From: Ursus arctos
Lineage: Eukaryota > Chordata > Mammalia > Carnivora > Ursidae
Direction of reading: 5' to 3'
Length of the DNA stretch: 64,000 bases
NCBI RefSeq assembly: GCF_023065955.2
Contig: NW_026622797.1
Location: 55,115,689 to 55,179,688, forward strand
Shown here: piece by piece, positions 33,130 to 43,933 of the stretch
How the letters are laid out: the number at the start of each line of letters is the position of its first letter
Numbering within the stretch: the first letter of the stretch is position 1
Translations under genes and position numbers: made by a program
The notes under the pieces: model-generated
What the model saw: only the letters and a program-made list of their open reading frames with translations
The model's database searches: none
What the model was told of the DNA's origin: nothing

Positions 33130-33699
33130 TAGTTTTTGAAAATTTCTATATACCATCTCTTTATCTAGGTTTTCTCCATAAACAATACCAGAGCTGCTTC
33201 ATCATTTATTTGAATTATTTCAACATCATCTAACTCCCTTTTGTTTTGTTAAAAAAAAAAAAAAAAAACAACGGTGATTTAAAATTCTTTAGAAGTTTGA
33301 ATTACAAGTTCTGTCACTTCTTGTGTATTTCCCTACATTAATTAGTCTTTCTGGTGTCTTCAAAAAATATACTTCACTATTATTGCTTTCCAGCTAAATT
33401 CACATTTAATTGTCATTGTTTCATAGTAACATGCACATAGTTATTATACCATTTATTATAACCATCATTGTTTAAACTCTCCTTTTACAACATACAAACA
33501 CATGCTGAAAATACCTTGTATTTAAAACATTAAATTATTCCACATACAAGTTAAGATTACCTCTTTTTTATGCCATATCTTATTTTCATAGAAATAATTT
33601 CCCCTTGTCTGTCTGCACAAAAGCTTTAAACATATCTCTGTGCTTGTGTTCATTCTCTTTTATAATGGCCAGCTGTTTATGTGTCTGCGTTACACAAGA
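33130..33699. other. Unassigned AT-rich DNA with an A-run
   Basis: A-run at about 33,251-33,268. Nothing else recognised. Confidence 0.45.
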
Positions 33700-33815
33700 C
33701 TGTTACTGCCTCAAGGACAGAGACCATGACTTATTCATCTTTATTTCCCTTTCATCTAATACAGTGCCCAGTAGATAGTACTTGTTTGGTAATTGCTTGT
33801 GAATTGAATTGAATT
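33700..33815 (+). mobile_element. L2 3' end
   Basis: 'ctcaaggacagagaccatga', 'aatacagtgcccagtagata' and a GAATTGAATTGAATTC end match the order of an L2 3' terminus. Confidence 0.65.
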
Positions 33816-35867
33816 CGGTTTACAAGTGTTTTTCAAAATTAAAAAGCCAATAACACGTGGCTCTCAAATGATTCTAGTAATTGGAACTGAATATGTTATA
33901 TCTTTTTTCTTAGATTATCATCTATTGTAACACAAATATTGACTTCTGCAGTATTTTAACAGGTGTTTGGATAGTACATGTCACTGAAATTTTAATTCAT
34001 TATAATCAGACACATTTTGCATAACTTTTGCATAAACAAAAATATAGGAGCCATTAAAATTACTATTTACTACCACATTACATTATTTTAAGTATTGGGC
34101 ACAATACTGGATTGAACTTCTAATTGTTTTTGATGAAAGGAATATGAGTTCTCTTTACTCTGAGATTTTCTTAGGAAATATTATCCCTAATTTTAAATAA
34201 ATAAAATATCTCCTAATTTTTTTTTCTTATTAACTTCTACAATTCAAGGAGAGCTGTTAAGAGAGAGGACAAGCACTCAACTGAAGTAATCCATGCTGAT
34301 TAATAAGAACAAGTTTATGCCTGGCAATTCAGCAGATTTTAACAAATTCATATAATTAATAAACTATTTTTTAAAATTGTTTCTAAAGATGGATAAAGGA
34401 CTACATTTTTTATGGTAGGCATTTTGCAATTTAAATAAGTTTTAATAAAGCATACACTTTCTTTTTAAATGAAGTAAAATACAAACAAGGGTTTGGTCAT
34501 ATATTAAGTGTACCTGATTAAAGGTATTAGTTCAAAATGTTGGATACATTATTGAAATTTCTCTTTCTCCTCTCATCCTCCCTCTCTCTGTCTCTCTTTC
34601 TTTAATAAAGTCTTAAAGTATAACAGACATTTCACAGAGTACTTTGCTTTCTTCAGTTTCCCTGTGACAGTAAGGAAGAGCTATTCCTTTTCTCTTGTTT
34701 CTATAAATGATGAGAAGTTGCTTATTAAAATATAGTTCCATTGATTAAAGATTATACTCTACTGGCAGTCACTGCTTTCAAACATGTTTCTGTCTCACTG
34801 CTGTGATTTGTGCCTATCTTTAAATCTGTTATTCACTGTTTCTCTCTCCTGTTTCATGTGCCAGCATATGTATCTTTCAACAGATGTAGAAGGAAAGTAA
34901 TTGACTAGAACAGAGATACACTACGCTTAGGAATGTCAAATTGCCCAATTTGGGAAGAGAGAATAGATACAATTTGTATTAGTCTGCAGAATGATCCTCC
35001 TGAAGTTTGAAACTTGTAATCTGCATACCCAGCAGATGTTATGAACCTCGCTGGGCTACAACATAGCTCTTTCTAGCTAAATTCAGATGGGTGAGGACTT
35101 TATTATTTGCACACAGAGCTACTACGTTTAGAGTTAGGCTTATAAAGTAAAAGAAAGTTACACTTTCTGTGTTTATTGCTCATATTTGTATTTTCTGTCT
35201 TAAAATATGTAATAGCTGTTTTAAGTTCAAACAATACTTTCCATCAGCAGTCTAGTTAATGAATATGTTGCCTGAGTTTTACTTACAATGGATCCATCTA
35301 TTTACTTGTATATTACGTGCCATTTTCCAGACAATTTCTATTGCCCTTGATCTTATATTTACTTTGCAATATCCATGCCAGTGAGTTTTTTAGGATTAAA
35401 CCGTAAAAGCAGGTCTCAGAATTCTTTTGGTGTGCACAAAATTTGACTGATGTACCCATGAAAAGGCAGGTAGGCAGTTCTCTTCCTTCCAAGTTCCAAG
35501 AATATTTCCGTAACCAAGGAAAGAAGGGATCCTATTTCGTCCATTAATATCATTTCAGATATCTACCACTTGTGGTAATGATAGGCTTTCAGTGGTGAAA
35601 CATGAGGAGAATAGGGTATTCTTTCGACTGTCTAAATATCACATGTGACCATGGGTCAGGAGGGAGGAAACTGGTTTCTGTTTCTAACAGTGAGGTCGAA
35701 GCAGAACTGGCCATTGCATAGGAAGTAAGCACTCTGAAATTAGGAGAGATAATGCATCCTGATAATCTGGATGGTAAGGCTCTAGTGCTACATTTTGGGA
35801 TGATAATCACTTGTACACCAGACTGCGAAGCAGGAAAACATTATTACATACTATATCTATTAAAATG
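33816..35867. other. Unassigned AT-rich DNA
   Basis: Nothing recognised over 2 kb apart from a short CT run at about 34,560-34,602. Confidence 0.5.
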
Positions 35868-35880
35868 TTAATCCTTCTGG

Positions 35881-36076
35881 GGGTGCCTGGGTGGCTCAGT
35901 CGTTGGGCGTCTGCCTTCATCTGGGGTCATGATCCCAGGGTCCTGGGATCGAGCCCTGCATCGGGCTTCCTGCTGGGTGAGAAGCCTGCTTCTCCCTCTC
36001 CCATTCCCCCTGCTTGTGTTCCCTCTCTTGCTGTGTCTCTCTCTCAAGTCAATAAATAAAATCTTTAAAAAAATTA
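35881..36076 (+). mobile_element. CAN-SINE
   Basis: GGTGCCTGGGTGGCTCAGTC head, GGGTCCTGGGATCGAGCCCT B-box region, CCTGCTTCTCCCTCTCCCAT, A tail. Perfect 13-bp target duplication TTAATCCTTCTGG at 35868-35880 and 36077-36089. The two open frames over it are SINE translations. Confidence 0.96.
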
Positions 36077-36135
36077 TTAATCCTTCTGGTTACTTCCCTA
36101 CTCTGCTCTGTACCCTTAAGAAGCTGAAACTTCTT

Positions 36136-36370
36136 GGGGCCCCTGGGTGGCTCAGTCGGTTGAGCGCCTGACTTGATTTTGGCTAAGGTCGTGATCTTAG
36201 GGTCCTGATCTCAGGGTCGTGAGTTGGAGTAGTGCATTGGCCCATGCTTAGCTCAGAGTCTGCTTGAGATTCTCTCCTTCTCCCTCTGCCCCTCTCCTGG
36301 CTCATGTTCTCTCTTGCTCTTTCTCTCTAAAATAAATAAATAATAAAATCTTTAAAAAGGGGGGAGGGAT
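36136..36370 (+). mobile_element. CAN-SINE with internal duplication
   Basis: GGGGCCCCTGGGTGGCTCAG head. The B-box region is repeated in part: 'cgtgatcttagggtcctgat' then 'ctcagggtcgtgagttggag'. An AATAAATAAATAATAAAATC tail precedes a G-rich GGGGGGAGGGAT end. The 16-bp target duplication is GAAGCTGAAACTTCTT (36120-36135) / GAAGCTGAAATTTCTT (36371-36386). Only about 60 bp separate it from the previous SINE. Confidence 0.95.
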
Positions 36371-36386
36371 GAAGCTGAAATTTCTT

Positions 36387-36510
36387 CTATCACATGAGAA
36401 AGTAGAGACCAGAAAAGTGAAGTAAGTTCGAAAAGATCACATAAAAATTTGAGGTACTTCAAAATCAGGCTTTGAATCTCAGACTCTTGGCTACTGATCC
36501 TTTCCTCAAT
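36387..36510 (-). mobile_element. MIR fragment (antisense)
   Basis: 'gagaaagtagagaccagaaa', 'agtgaagtaagttcgaaaag' and 'caggctttgaatctcagact' follow a reversed MIR core. The preceding SINE probably inserted into this MIR. Confidence 0.6.
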
Positions 36511-37162
36511 GTGTAAAAATTATAGTGACTTCTAAGAGTTACGTAGAGGTTGATGGAAAGTCCTGGTAGCTCTGTCTGAGGCAATCAGAATAGTCTTTTA
36601 GAGACTGGATTGTGATTCCATTTTCTACATCTACAAGGACATAATTGGATGAGACTTTACATCAGCACAAATATCATTTATTCCATGAATTTCCTAGGTG
36701 GATAAATTTGTAGAACATTGAGTTTACTACCAGACTCACACTCTGCTAGATTTTCTAGGGGGAAAAAGTTTACATAGGAAAGGTAGGGCCTGCAAAATCT
36801 TACATTTTGATCTTGAGGTCACTGGAAAAGTTAGCACAGAATATATATAACAAAAATCAGCTTATTCCATGTACAATTTACTGTACATGGAAAATTAAAT
36901 TCCCTATAGGTCCTGAATAGACTGGGAATATTCTCAGTGTGACTTTACCACTGACTTCTGTTGCATGTCATGAAACAGTTACAGAATTTTTTCAACTTCC
37001 CCAGGTGCAGGCAATGCCACTAGCACTTTCAAGACATAAATGCACCATTCTTAATTCTGGAGATTCCTTTGATGTGTTTTTCACTCTTTGGTTTACTTTG
37101 AAATTTGCTAAATATTTCTCATAACCTTAATAGTGGATAAAAAAAAGGAATAAATAGAATCT
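36511..37162. other. Unassigned DNA
   Basis: An inverted repeat, CCATGTACAATTTACTGTACATGG (36,868-36,891), is the only structure noted. No family recognised. Confidence 0.45.
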
Positions 37163-37250
37163 TTTTTTTTTAATTTCAAGTTTTTATTTAAATTCCAGTT
37201 AGTTAACATACAGAATAGCATTAGTTTCAGGTGTAGAATTTTGTGATTCA
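37163..37250 (-). mobile_element. Very short carnivore L1 3' end (antisense)
   Basis: T-run, then 'aagtttttatttaaattcca', GTTAGTTAACATACAGAATA and TTAGTTTCAGGTGTAGAAT. It is a severe 5' truncation of about 85 bp. GAATC on both sides may be the target duplication. Confidence 0.85.
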
Positions 37251-38283
37251 GGAATCATTTTATTAATAACCTGACACTTCTTATTTCAATGTGTGCTGTG
37301 AAATATTTCTTGACTCTTCTTGATGTTTTTAACTCAGTATCAAGACTCTTCTAACCTAGCTTAGAGGTCCTCAGTTGCGTTATGTACTTAGACATGGGCA
37401 AGAGAGAATTTGCTCTGCATTTGTAAATTAAAAGGTCCCAGATATCAGAAAAATGTATGTATATACACATACATAGTTTTTCGTATAAATGGATAAGTGG
37501 ACTAATGACACTCTTGCTATTCGGGATATGACGCTTAACACTGTCATAGCATATCCGAAACCTAAACACCCACCCTCATGGGTTCACTAACAAAGTCATC
37601 TTGATTTCTCTAGCCCTGTATTCTTAAAACAAAAGGCTATTGTACTCAAACGTTAAACAAGTTTTGAATGATGCTACTACTGATATAGTAGACTGATACT
37701 GGTTATGAGTGTATGGGGAGGATTTCAAGGGTAAGGGTGCTCAGTTGTGAAAAAAGACTAACTTGTCAAACCCTGCCTTTCAGATATCATGAATACAACA
37801 GATTATTGCATAATAAACTATAGATGTATAATTTTATGATTTTGTTACCTCTCTTAGTGTTATCATTTCAGGTTTTAGAAGAGCTCCAGAATTAACACAA
37901 TATTGCAAAGACATGTTTAGCATCTATAAAAAAAAATTTCTCTGTTAAACCATTAGCATTACTCTTAAAAGTTGAATATAGGTTAAGTTTAGAAATAACA
38001 CATGGAAAGTATGGAATTACTCATCACATTAGCAACTAGAAGGACATTGAATATTAGAATTGTGAATATTTTCATAGAAATACTTAATATTTTAATAACT
38101 TGCAAATATTTGCATAAAAATTATTTAACTACTTGAGATTTGCAATTCAAGTATTCACTAACAATAATTCGCTCTTTGCTTTTGAGTTTTATTGGATAAC
38201 ATCAGATATTTAAAGTATTTGAACTTACTTTTTTTCACCATTTGTATTAATTTACATTTAATTTTGGAACTTTAAGTACAATT
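37251..38283. other. Unassigned AT-rich DNA
   Basis: Nothing recognised. The minus-strand 72-codon frame at 37,351-37,569 has no family support. Confidence 0.5.
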
Positions 38284-38313
38284 GTTTTTGTTTTTGTTTT
38301 TGTTTTTGTTTTT
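38284..38313. repeat. (GTTTTT)n microsatellite
   Basis: Five GTTTTT units. Confidence 0.95.
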
Positions 38314-38315
38314 AG

Positions 38316-38840
38316 ATCAGCATTATTCAGGGTATAGCCACTAGCCATATTCTTAGACTTAAAAATTGAAGCATGAAATTTTCTTTCCACTAAACATAAC
38401 TTTATTATTTTGGTAGAAATTACATTTTGCTTTAAACATCGTATTGCATAATATATTACTGTTGTATTGTAACACATATGTCAAGAGTATGTGTAATTTC
38501 TAGAAGTATACAGAAACACTAGTCTAGTCAACACTAACAGTTTAATTCAATTTAAATAATTTATTCTATACACCAATATAACTTTCTAATGTTTTTGAAT
38601 ATGTTATGTAATGTGGGTAACAAAGATACTAAGTAAATCATATTTGACCACTAAATTTTAAAATATATTAATGACAATATAATTAAAATTTCCTAATTAA
38701 AAAATTTATGGAGAATTTTTAAATTGAAAATTGAGTGAAGTTGTATTGGTAGCACTATAACTAGAATGTTAAGGAAAAAAACGTTAAGGGTAATATAAAT
38801 AAATGACAAAGTGGCATAGATTACAATTCCATACCACTCT
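38316..38840. mobile_element. Possible hAT-like fossil end
   Basis: 'cagcattattcagggtatag' then CCACTAGCCATATTC resembles the end seen at 20,757. The rest is too diverged to follow, so the right limit is only a search bound. Confidence 0.3.
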
Positions 38841-38849
38841 AGACAGCAC

Positions 38850-39052
38850 ATCATTTTTTAATTTTTTTTAAAACTTATTTAGAGTAAGCAGGGAGCGGGG
38901 CAGAGGGAGAGGGAGAGAGAGAGAGAATCTCAAGCAGACTCCCTGCTGAGCATGAAACCCAACACAGGGCTGGACCTCAGAACCCTAGATCATGACCTGA
39001 GCCGAAATCAAGAGTTGGAGGCTCAACTGACTAAGCCACCCAGGCACCCCCT
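38850..39052 (-). mobile_element. CAN-SINE (antisense)
   Basis: T-run, 'aaaacttatttagagtaagc', GGGGCAGAGGGAGAGGGAGA, AATCTCAAGCAGACTCCCTG, 'tagatcatgacctgagccga', AAGCCACCCAGGCACCCC. Target duplication GACAGCAC at 38842-38849 and 39053-39060. Confidence 0.95.
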
Positions 39053-39060
39053 GACAGCAC

Positions 39061-40073
39061 TTTATAGCATAGCACACCCCATCAATAGCTGTATATCTGG
39101 TTATAAATGGAAGTTGTGGATAGAGTGAGAAATTCACTCAAACTGAGAGCAGTCCATTCTAAATGCATACTCTATTGAAATATCTATCATTTCTTCTAAT
39201 GGTTTAGAATCTTAATAGAAAAAGTATTCATTTTAGGTTCATTTATATTCTCAGCTTTGTTCATTTACTGTTACTCTATTAAGCATCCAATAATATGTTT
39301 TGAAATATTTTCTATTGTTTAAAATATGTATATGTTCTGAAATATACTTTTATAATTCCCTGGGTTTGGGTCAATTTAAAAATGTATGGAGAGTCAAATC
39401 TTAATATTTGTTAAGGTCTTTTTCTAGACTTGTGGATATTTTCTATTTTGGGGCGGGGTTAGTATTTTCTAATTTCTTTAATTTGCTTCTAAATTCCAAA
39501 GGACCAAATTCATAATTTTTAAGAAAATTGTCATTCAGTGTTAATGTGATACAGAGCAATGCACACTTGATAGGAATGGAATTTACAATCATACGGAGAG
39601 GTTTCTAGCACTATTCAATGTTTCTTGTCCTGAAAAGGACAACTAAGCCTTTTTTTTCAATCTGTGATGGTATGTATTCATCATTAGCTCAAAGACCATT
39701 ACAGAATAAACTGCCTACATGTTTAGCCAACTGAATAGTATAATATGAAATTGTATAAGCTGATAATAAAGATCCCAGAAGTATGTTTCTTATGAAATCA
39801 CAAGGAATAACTAAAATTTATGAGATAAGAATTTAGAGGAAGGCCATAAAGGATAGATGGCATATAGGACTGAACTATTAATGTGATGTAATTTTCCTGT
39901 TTATAAATGTTTTATGACAATCTTTCTATATATGGAGCATTCAATGCATTATAAATGTCAACATGTATAATAGTTGCCTATTCTCACAGATATTTTCTAC
40001 AGTGTCATATAGATTTAAAATATGAATCTTATGATATATTTTTTATCATTGTGTTTTGCAACCAATTCCATTT
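39061..40073. other. Unassigned AT-rich DNA
   Basis: Nothing recognised over 1 kb. Confidence 0.5.
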
Positions 40074-40088
40074 TGTAGGACATTTTCT

Positions 40089-40300
40089 TTTTTCTTTTTT
40101 TTTTTTTTTAAAGATTTTATTTATTTATTCGACAGAGAGAGACAGCCAGCGAGAGAGGGAACACAAGCAGGGGGAGTGGGAGAGGAAGAAGCAGGCTCAT
40201 AGCGGAAGAGCCTGATGTGGGACTCGATCCCATCCCGGAACGCCGGGATCACGCCCTGAGCTGAAGGCAGACGATTAACGCTGTGCCACCCAGGCGCCCC
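40089..40300 (-). mobile_element. CAN-SINE, arctoid-type, little diverged (antisense)
   Basis: T-run, AAAGATTTTATTTATTTATT, CGACAGAGAGAGACAGCCAG, GGGAACACAAGCAGGGGGAG, 'gggatcacgccctgagctga', TGCCACCCAGGCGCCCC. Perfect 15-bp target duplication TGTAGGACATTTTCT at 40074-40088 and 40301-40315. The long T-run followed by AAAG could serve as a weak splice acceptor if plus-strand transcription crosses it. The 86-codon plus frame ends in it. Confidence 0.97.
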
Positions 40301-40315
40301 TGTAGGACATTTTCT

Positions 40316-41711
40316 GAATCATATCCAATATTACTGAAAATATTTTTTTAAAAATACCAAACATCTGTTTTTCTCTTATTATAGAATTAATAACTGTAGA
40401 ATTTGGCATTTTATTTTGCATTTAAATTAGGATTGTTTTGAATATACTGATTCATTTTTCAAATATAGAAAATACTATAATTATGTATGGTATTAATCTT
40501 AGGAAATCCTTTGAGTTTCTGTTTCCTGTGAATAATATTGATTATTATTGAATAAAATAATATCACAAGTTAATTATATATGTAGAGTAAGAAATGCTCT
40601 CCTATATTTTATACAGTGATGTTTTAATAGTTTTCTAAATAATTACAGAATTTCTAACTAAAATAGATTGGCTACATACATATGATACAGAGAAGAAAAC
40701 CAGTGTACCATAAATCCTTAATCAAATATAAATTATTACTTGAAAATAATAATTATATTATCTTCAACTTTATGCATTAGATCAATTATAATCCCTAAGG
40801 AGCTTCACAATTATTATTCTTCAGATTGTTTTTTGTAGTGTGAGAAGTACGCACTCACAACCCTGTAGCTTACCATGAGGGAAAAGTGCTTGTTTTGTGC
40901 TTCTGAAAATGCAAACTAAATTATGCTAAAGAAGATGTAAAATTGTGTCATCTACATGTAAATTGGTTTTGGAGCCTGAGGGAGGGATGAGTTTTGTATA
41001 TATTATGTTAAGATTCTATCATAGTATCTACTGGATTAGATTTTATTAAGTACAATAAAAACATTTTTTTTTACAGAAACTAAATTGAACTGAAGTAGAT
41101 AATTAATTACTGAAATTCTTTAATTCCTTCACAATACAGTTATAAAAACAGTAAAAGTGTAATGTTTTTGAACATTAAAGTATACACCTTTCTTACCTAA
41201 TGAAGCTTTTAACCCACTAGCTACTACATAAATGAAGATTTTAAAATTCAATTATATCTTAAAATACCTTCCAACCTGAAACAGCTAATGAAACAAGATT
41301 ATTTTTACTGTTCTTTTGTCTAACCAGAGAGCTTTGCTATTGACTCCTTGAAAAGGTCTCAATTTTAGAAGTCTTTAGAATTCTAACTGTAAAAACTTTG
41401 CAAATAGGAAAACTCACAAATTTCCTTCAAATTGAAAGGAAAGTATATTCGGTTAGATTTATTTGAAAGCATATTTTAGCTAAACCACTTCAAATATACT
41501 TTCCTTGAATCGTGAAGATAATACAGTCTACAAATTTTGTCATTGGGCTGAGATTTGAGGGTGGAAAGATCTGTATTTTAGAATATAAGTTATCATACTG
41601 ATAAATATAATTTTTAAAATAAATTTGTTTTATTTTTAATACTTTATTAATAGTGATGAGGCTATCACGTGGTGATAAAAAATATACACCTACCCAGTTA
41701 GAATGTTTGCT
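40316..41711. other. Unassigned AT-rich DNA
   Basis: Nothing recognised over 1.4 kb. Very AT-rich. Confidence 0.5.
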
Positions 41712-41728
41712 AAAAAGTGCTTTTTTGT

Positions 41729-41915
41729 TGGGAGCCTGGATGGCTCAGTCGGTTAAGCATCTGCCTTCAGCTCAGGTCATGATCCTGGAGTCCTGGGATT
41801 GAGTCCCTCATCAGGCTCGCAGCTCATCAGAGAGTCTGCTTCTCCCTCTGCCCTTCACCCCACTCATGCTCTTGCTCTCTCCCTCTCTCTCTCAAAGAAA
41901 TAAATAAAATCTTTT
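41729..41915 (+). mobile_element. CAN-SINE
   Basis: GGAGCCTGGATGGCTCAGTC head, 'ctcaggtcatgatcctggag', CTGCTTCTCCCTCTGCCC, CT run, AAATAAATAAAATC tail. Target duplication AAAAAGTGCTTTTTTGT (41712-41728) / AAAAAATGCTTATTTGT (41916-41932). Confidence 0.95.
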
Positions 41916-42004
41916 AAAAAATGCTTATTTGTGACTGTAGAAGTAAATAAAAATGTAAATATAAACTATTAAAAACTTGAAGCTTATGTAGTCTAACATT
42001 TTCT

Positions 42005-42110
42005 TATTCATAAATTAGGAAACTAAGGCTAAGATCTATTCAAAAATGTACACAGGGTTACCTAACAAGTTAGTGACAGGGCTGGGGTTACAGCTTTGAA
42101 CTTTTAATAG
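42005..42110 (-). mobile_element. MIR fragment (antisense)
   Basis: 'aattaggaaactaaggctaa', 'cacagggttacctaacaagt' and 'gtgacagggctggggttaca' follow the reversed MIR core. Confidence 0.68.
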
Positions 42111-42119
42111 CACAATAAA

Positions 42120-42550
42120 TCATACCTTGGTGCTGAAATAACAACTGTCCACCAAAACGTCTGCCCTCCTTCCATAGTATCTAGATGCTATGGAGAAATA
42201 GCTGCTTACTCCCAAGTCACTGTAACATCCAGATTTGGCCATTTGATTCTAGCAATGCAATTCAAGTGAAAATAATCTATTATTTCCTGATCAAAGCTTT
42301 CAAAAACTTGGTGTGTCTTTAATTCTCTCATTGGACCAGCTGGACACAGACAACAATGAACCCCATAATAGATGACAAGGCCACAAAATCAGAGATCAGG
42401 TTTCTGAATCACTACTGGCAGGAAGACTGCCTCTGTCTTCTAACTTGTAGCTTCAACCTTGTTATCTTGAGTGAGAAACTTTTATTGTTAAGCCAGTGAA
42501 ATCTTGGGACTTATCTGAAAATGCAGCTTGGTAAACTAATACAAGATCTT
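42120..42550. mobile_element. Probable unnamed ancient interspersed repeat
   Basis: 'gatttggccatttgattcta' + GCAATGCAATTCAAGTG, then near the right end 'attgttaagccagtgaaatc' + TTGGGACTTAT and 'aaactaatac'. This combination is familiar from a widespread mammalian element. I cannot give the family with confidence. Confidence 0.4.
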
Positions 42551-42754
42551 TTCTTATGATATAAGATGTTTAAATGAAATCAGTTCTACTAGTTTAATTA
42601 TTTTAACTTATTCACATAAGTTTTGCTTATAAAAAAGGAATAGAACTTGGAGGAGTTTTTAATCTTTTTCCTGAATTATCTTCGTATCATGCTTTAAGTT
42701 TTACAAAGTAATAAAAACCTACACATTCATTGTCTAATAAATCTTAACTGTAGA

Positions 42755-42938
42755 GAACAAACTGATGGTTACCAGAGGAGGGGGGCTTGGGTGAAATAGG
42801 TGATGGGGATTAAAGAGTGCACTTGTGATGAGCACCAGGTGATGTATGGAATTGTTGAATCACTAAATTCTATCCCTGAAACTAAGATAACACTGTATGT
42901 TAACTAACTGGCTTTTAAATAAAAACTTGGAAGAAAAA
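42755..42938 (+). mobile_element. Carnivore L1 3' end (sense)
   Basis: GAGAACAAACTGATGGTTAC, 'gatggggattaaagagtgca', 'gtgatgagcaccaggtgatg', TGTTGAATCACTAAATTCTA and CTGTATGTTAACTAACTGGC with an AAATAAAAACTT tail. Confidence 0.92.
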
Positions 42939-42967
42939 ATATGCATTAGAAAGAAATTGAAAAAATA

Positions 42968-43181
42968 GGGGCGCCTGGGTGGCACAGCGGTTAAGCGTCT
43001 GCCTTCGGCTCAGGGCGTGATCCCGGCGTTATGGGATCGAGCCCCACATCAGGCTCCTCTGCTAGAAGCCTGCTTCTTCCTCTCCCACTCCCCCTGCTTG
43101 TGTTCCCTCTCTCGCTGGCTGTCTCTATCTCTGTCGAATAAATAAATAAAATCTTTAAAAAAAAAAAAAAAAAAAAAAGAA
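42968..43181 (+). mobile_element. CAN-SINE, youngest-looking copy
   Basis: GGGGCGCCTGGGTGGCACAG head, 'gtgatcccggcgttatggga', CCTGCTTCTTCCTCTCCCAC, CTCTCGCTGGCTGTCTC, GAATAAATAAATAAAATC and an uninterrupted A-run of about 22. The 20-bp target duplication AGAAAGAAATTGAAAAAATA at 42948-42967 and 43182-43201 is perfect. The intact A box, B box and pure tail suggest a recent insertion that could be polymorphic. Confidence 0.97.
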
Positions 43182-43747
43182 AGAAAGAAATTGAAAAAAT
43201 AATGGAATTTCTGTTGTGATTATTTTGTTAATAAGTATTTTTGTCTTTAAAATTGTGGTTTTTATCAATATTGATAAATATTTATATACTATTTGGGGCT
43301 TATTCTGTCTGTGTTCAGACTTCTGATTATCATATATAGTTGGTAAAGTTTTCATAAAGTATTACATTTAAGTAAGAGATGACAAGTTTATTTTATAAAT
43401 TGTAGTTATAAACAGATATATTATCTCCTTTAAATCTGTTAAACTTAGTAGAAGTTTTGACATTAAAATATTAAAAGTAAATATTGATATTTCTGCCTAT
43501 TCTCTAACAATTGTTTCTACTTACTGTACTGAGATAAGAAAGGATTTGATTGTCAAATCAAACTAAGATGAATCTGCAATCTCACGAGTGCAAGGCTTTA
43601 ATAATAATTGCAGCTATACACGCAATCAAGAATCAGAGGGAAGGCAGAAAGAGATCTGGAACATTGAGGACAGCTTCCAGGGCTTTCCTTCCCATATTAG
43701 ACATGTGCTCTTTGGCCCAGATGAATACTGGATGTTTCCGACAGAGG

Positions 43748-43778
43748 TGTTTGTTTGTTTGTTTGTTTGTTTGTTTTG
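43748..43778. repeat. (GTTT)n microsatellite
   Basis: Seven GTTT/TTTG units. Confidence 0.96.
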
Positions 43779-43892
43779 GATCACCTTACATAGCAGCTAT
43801 TTTTTTAGTTTAAGAAAAATATCTCTTTCACACCCAAGATCCTCACCTAGTTTATATGATATTGTCTGCAGAGCAGTGCACATAAATCAACA

Positions 43893-43897
<5 letters not shown>

Positions 43898-43931
<34 letters not shown>
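43898..43931. repeat. T homopolymer, about 34 bases
   Basis: A T-run with no recognisable retroelement body on either side. It could be a relic tail of a minus-strand insertion that kept almost nothing else. Confidence 0.95.
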
Positions 43932-43933
<2 letters not shown>

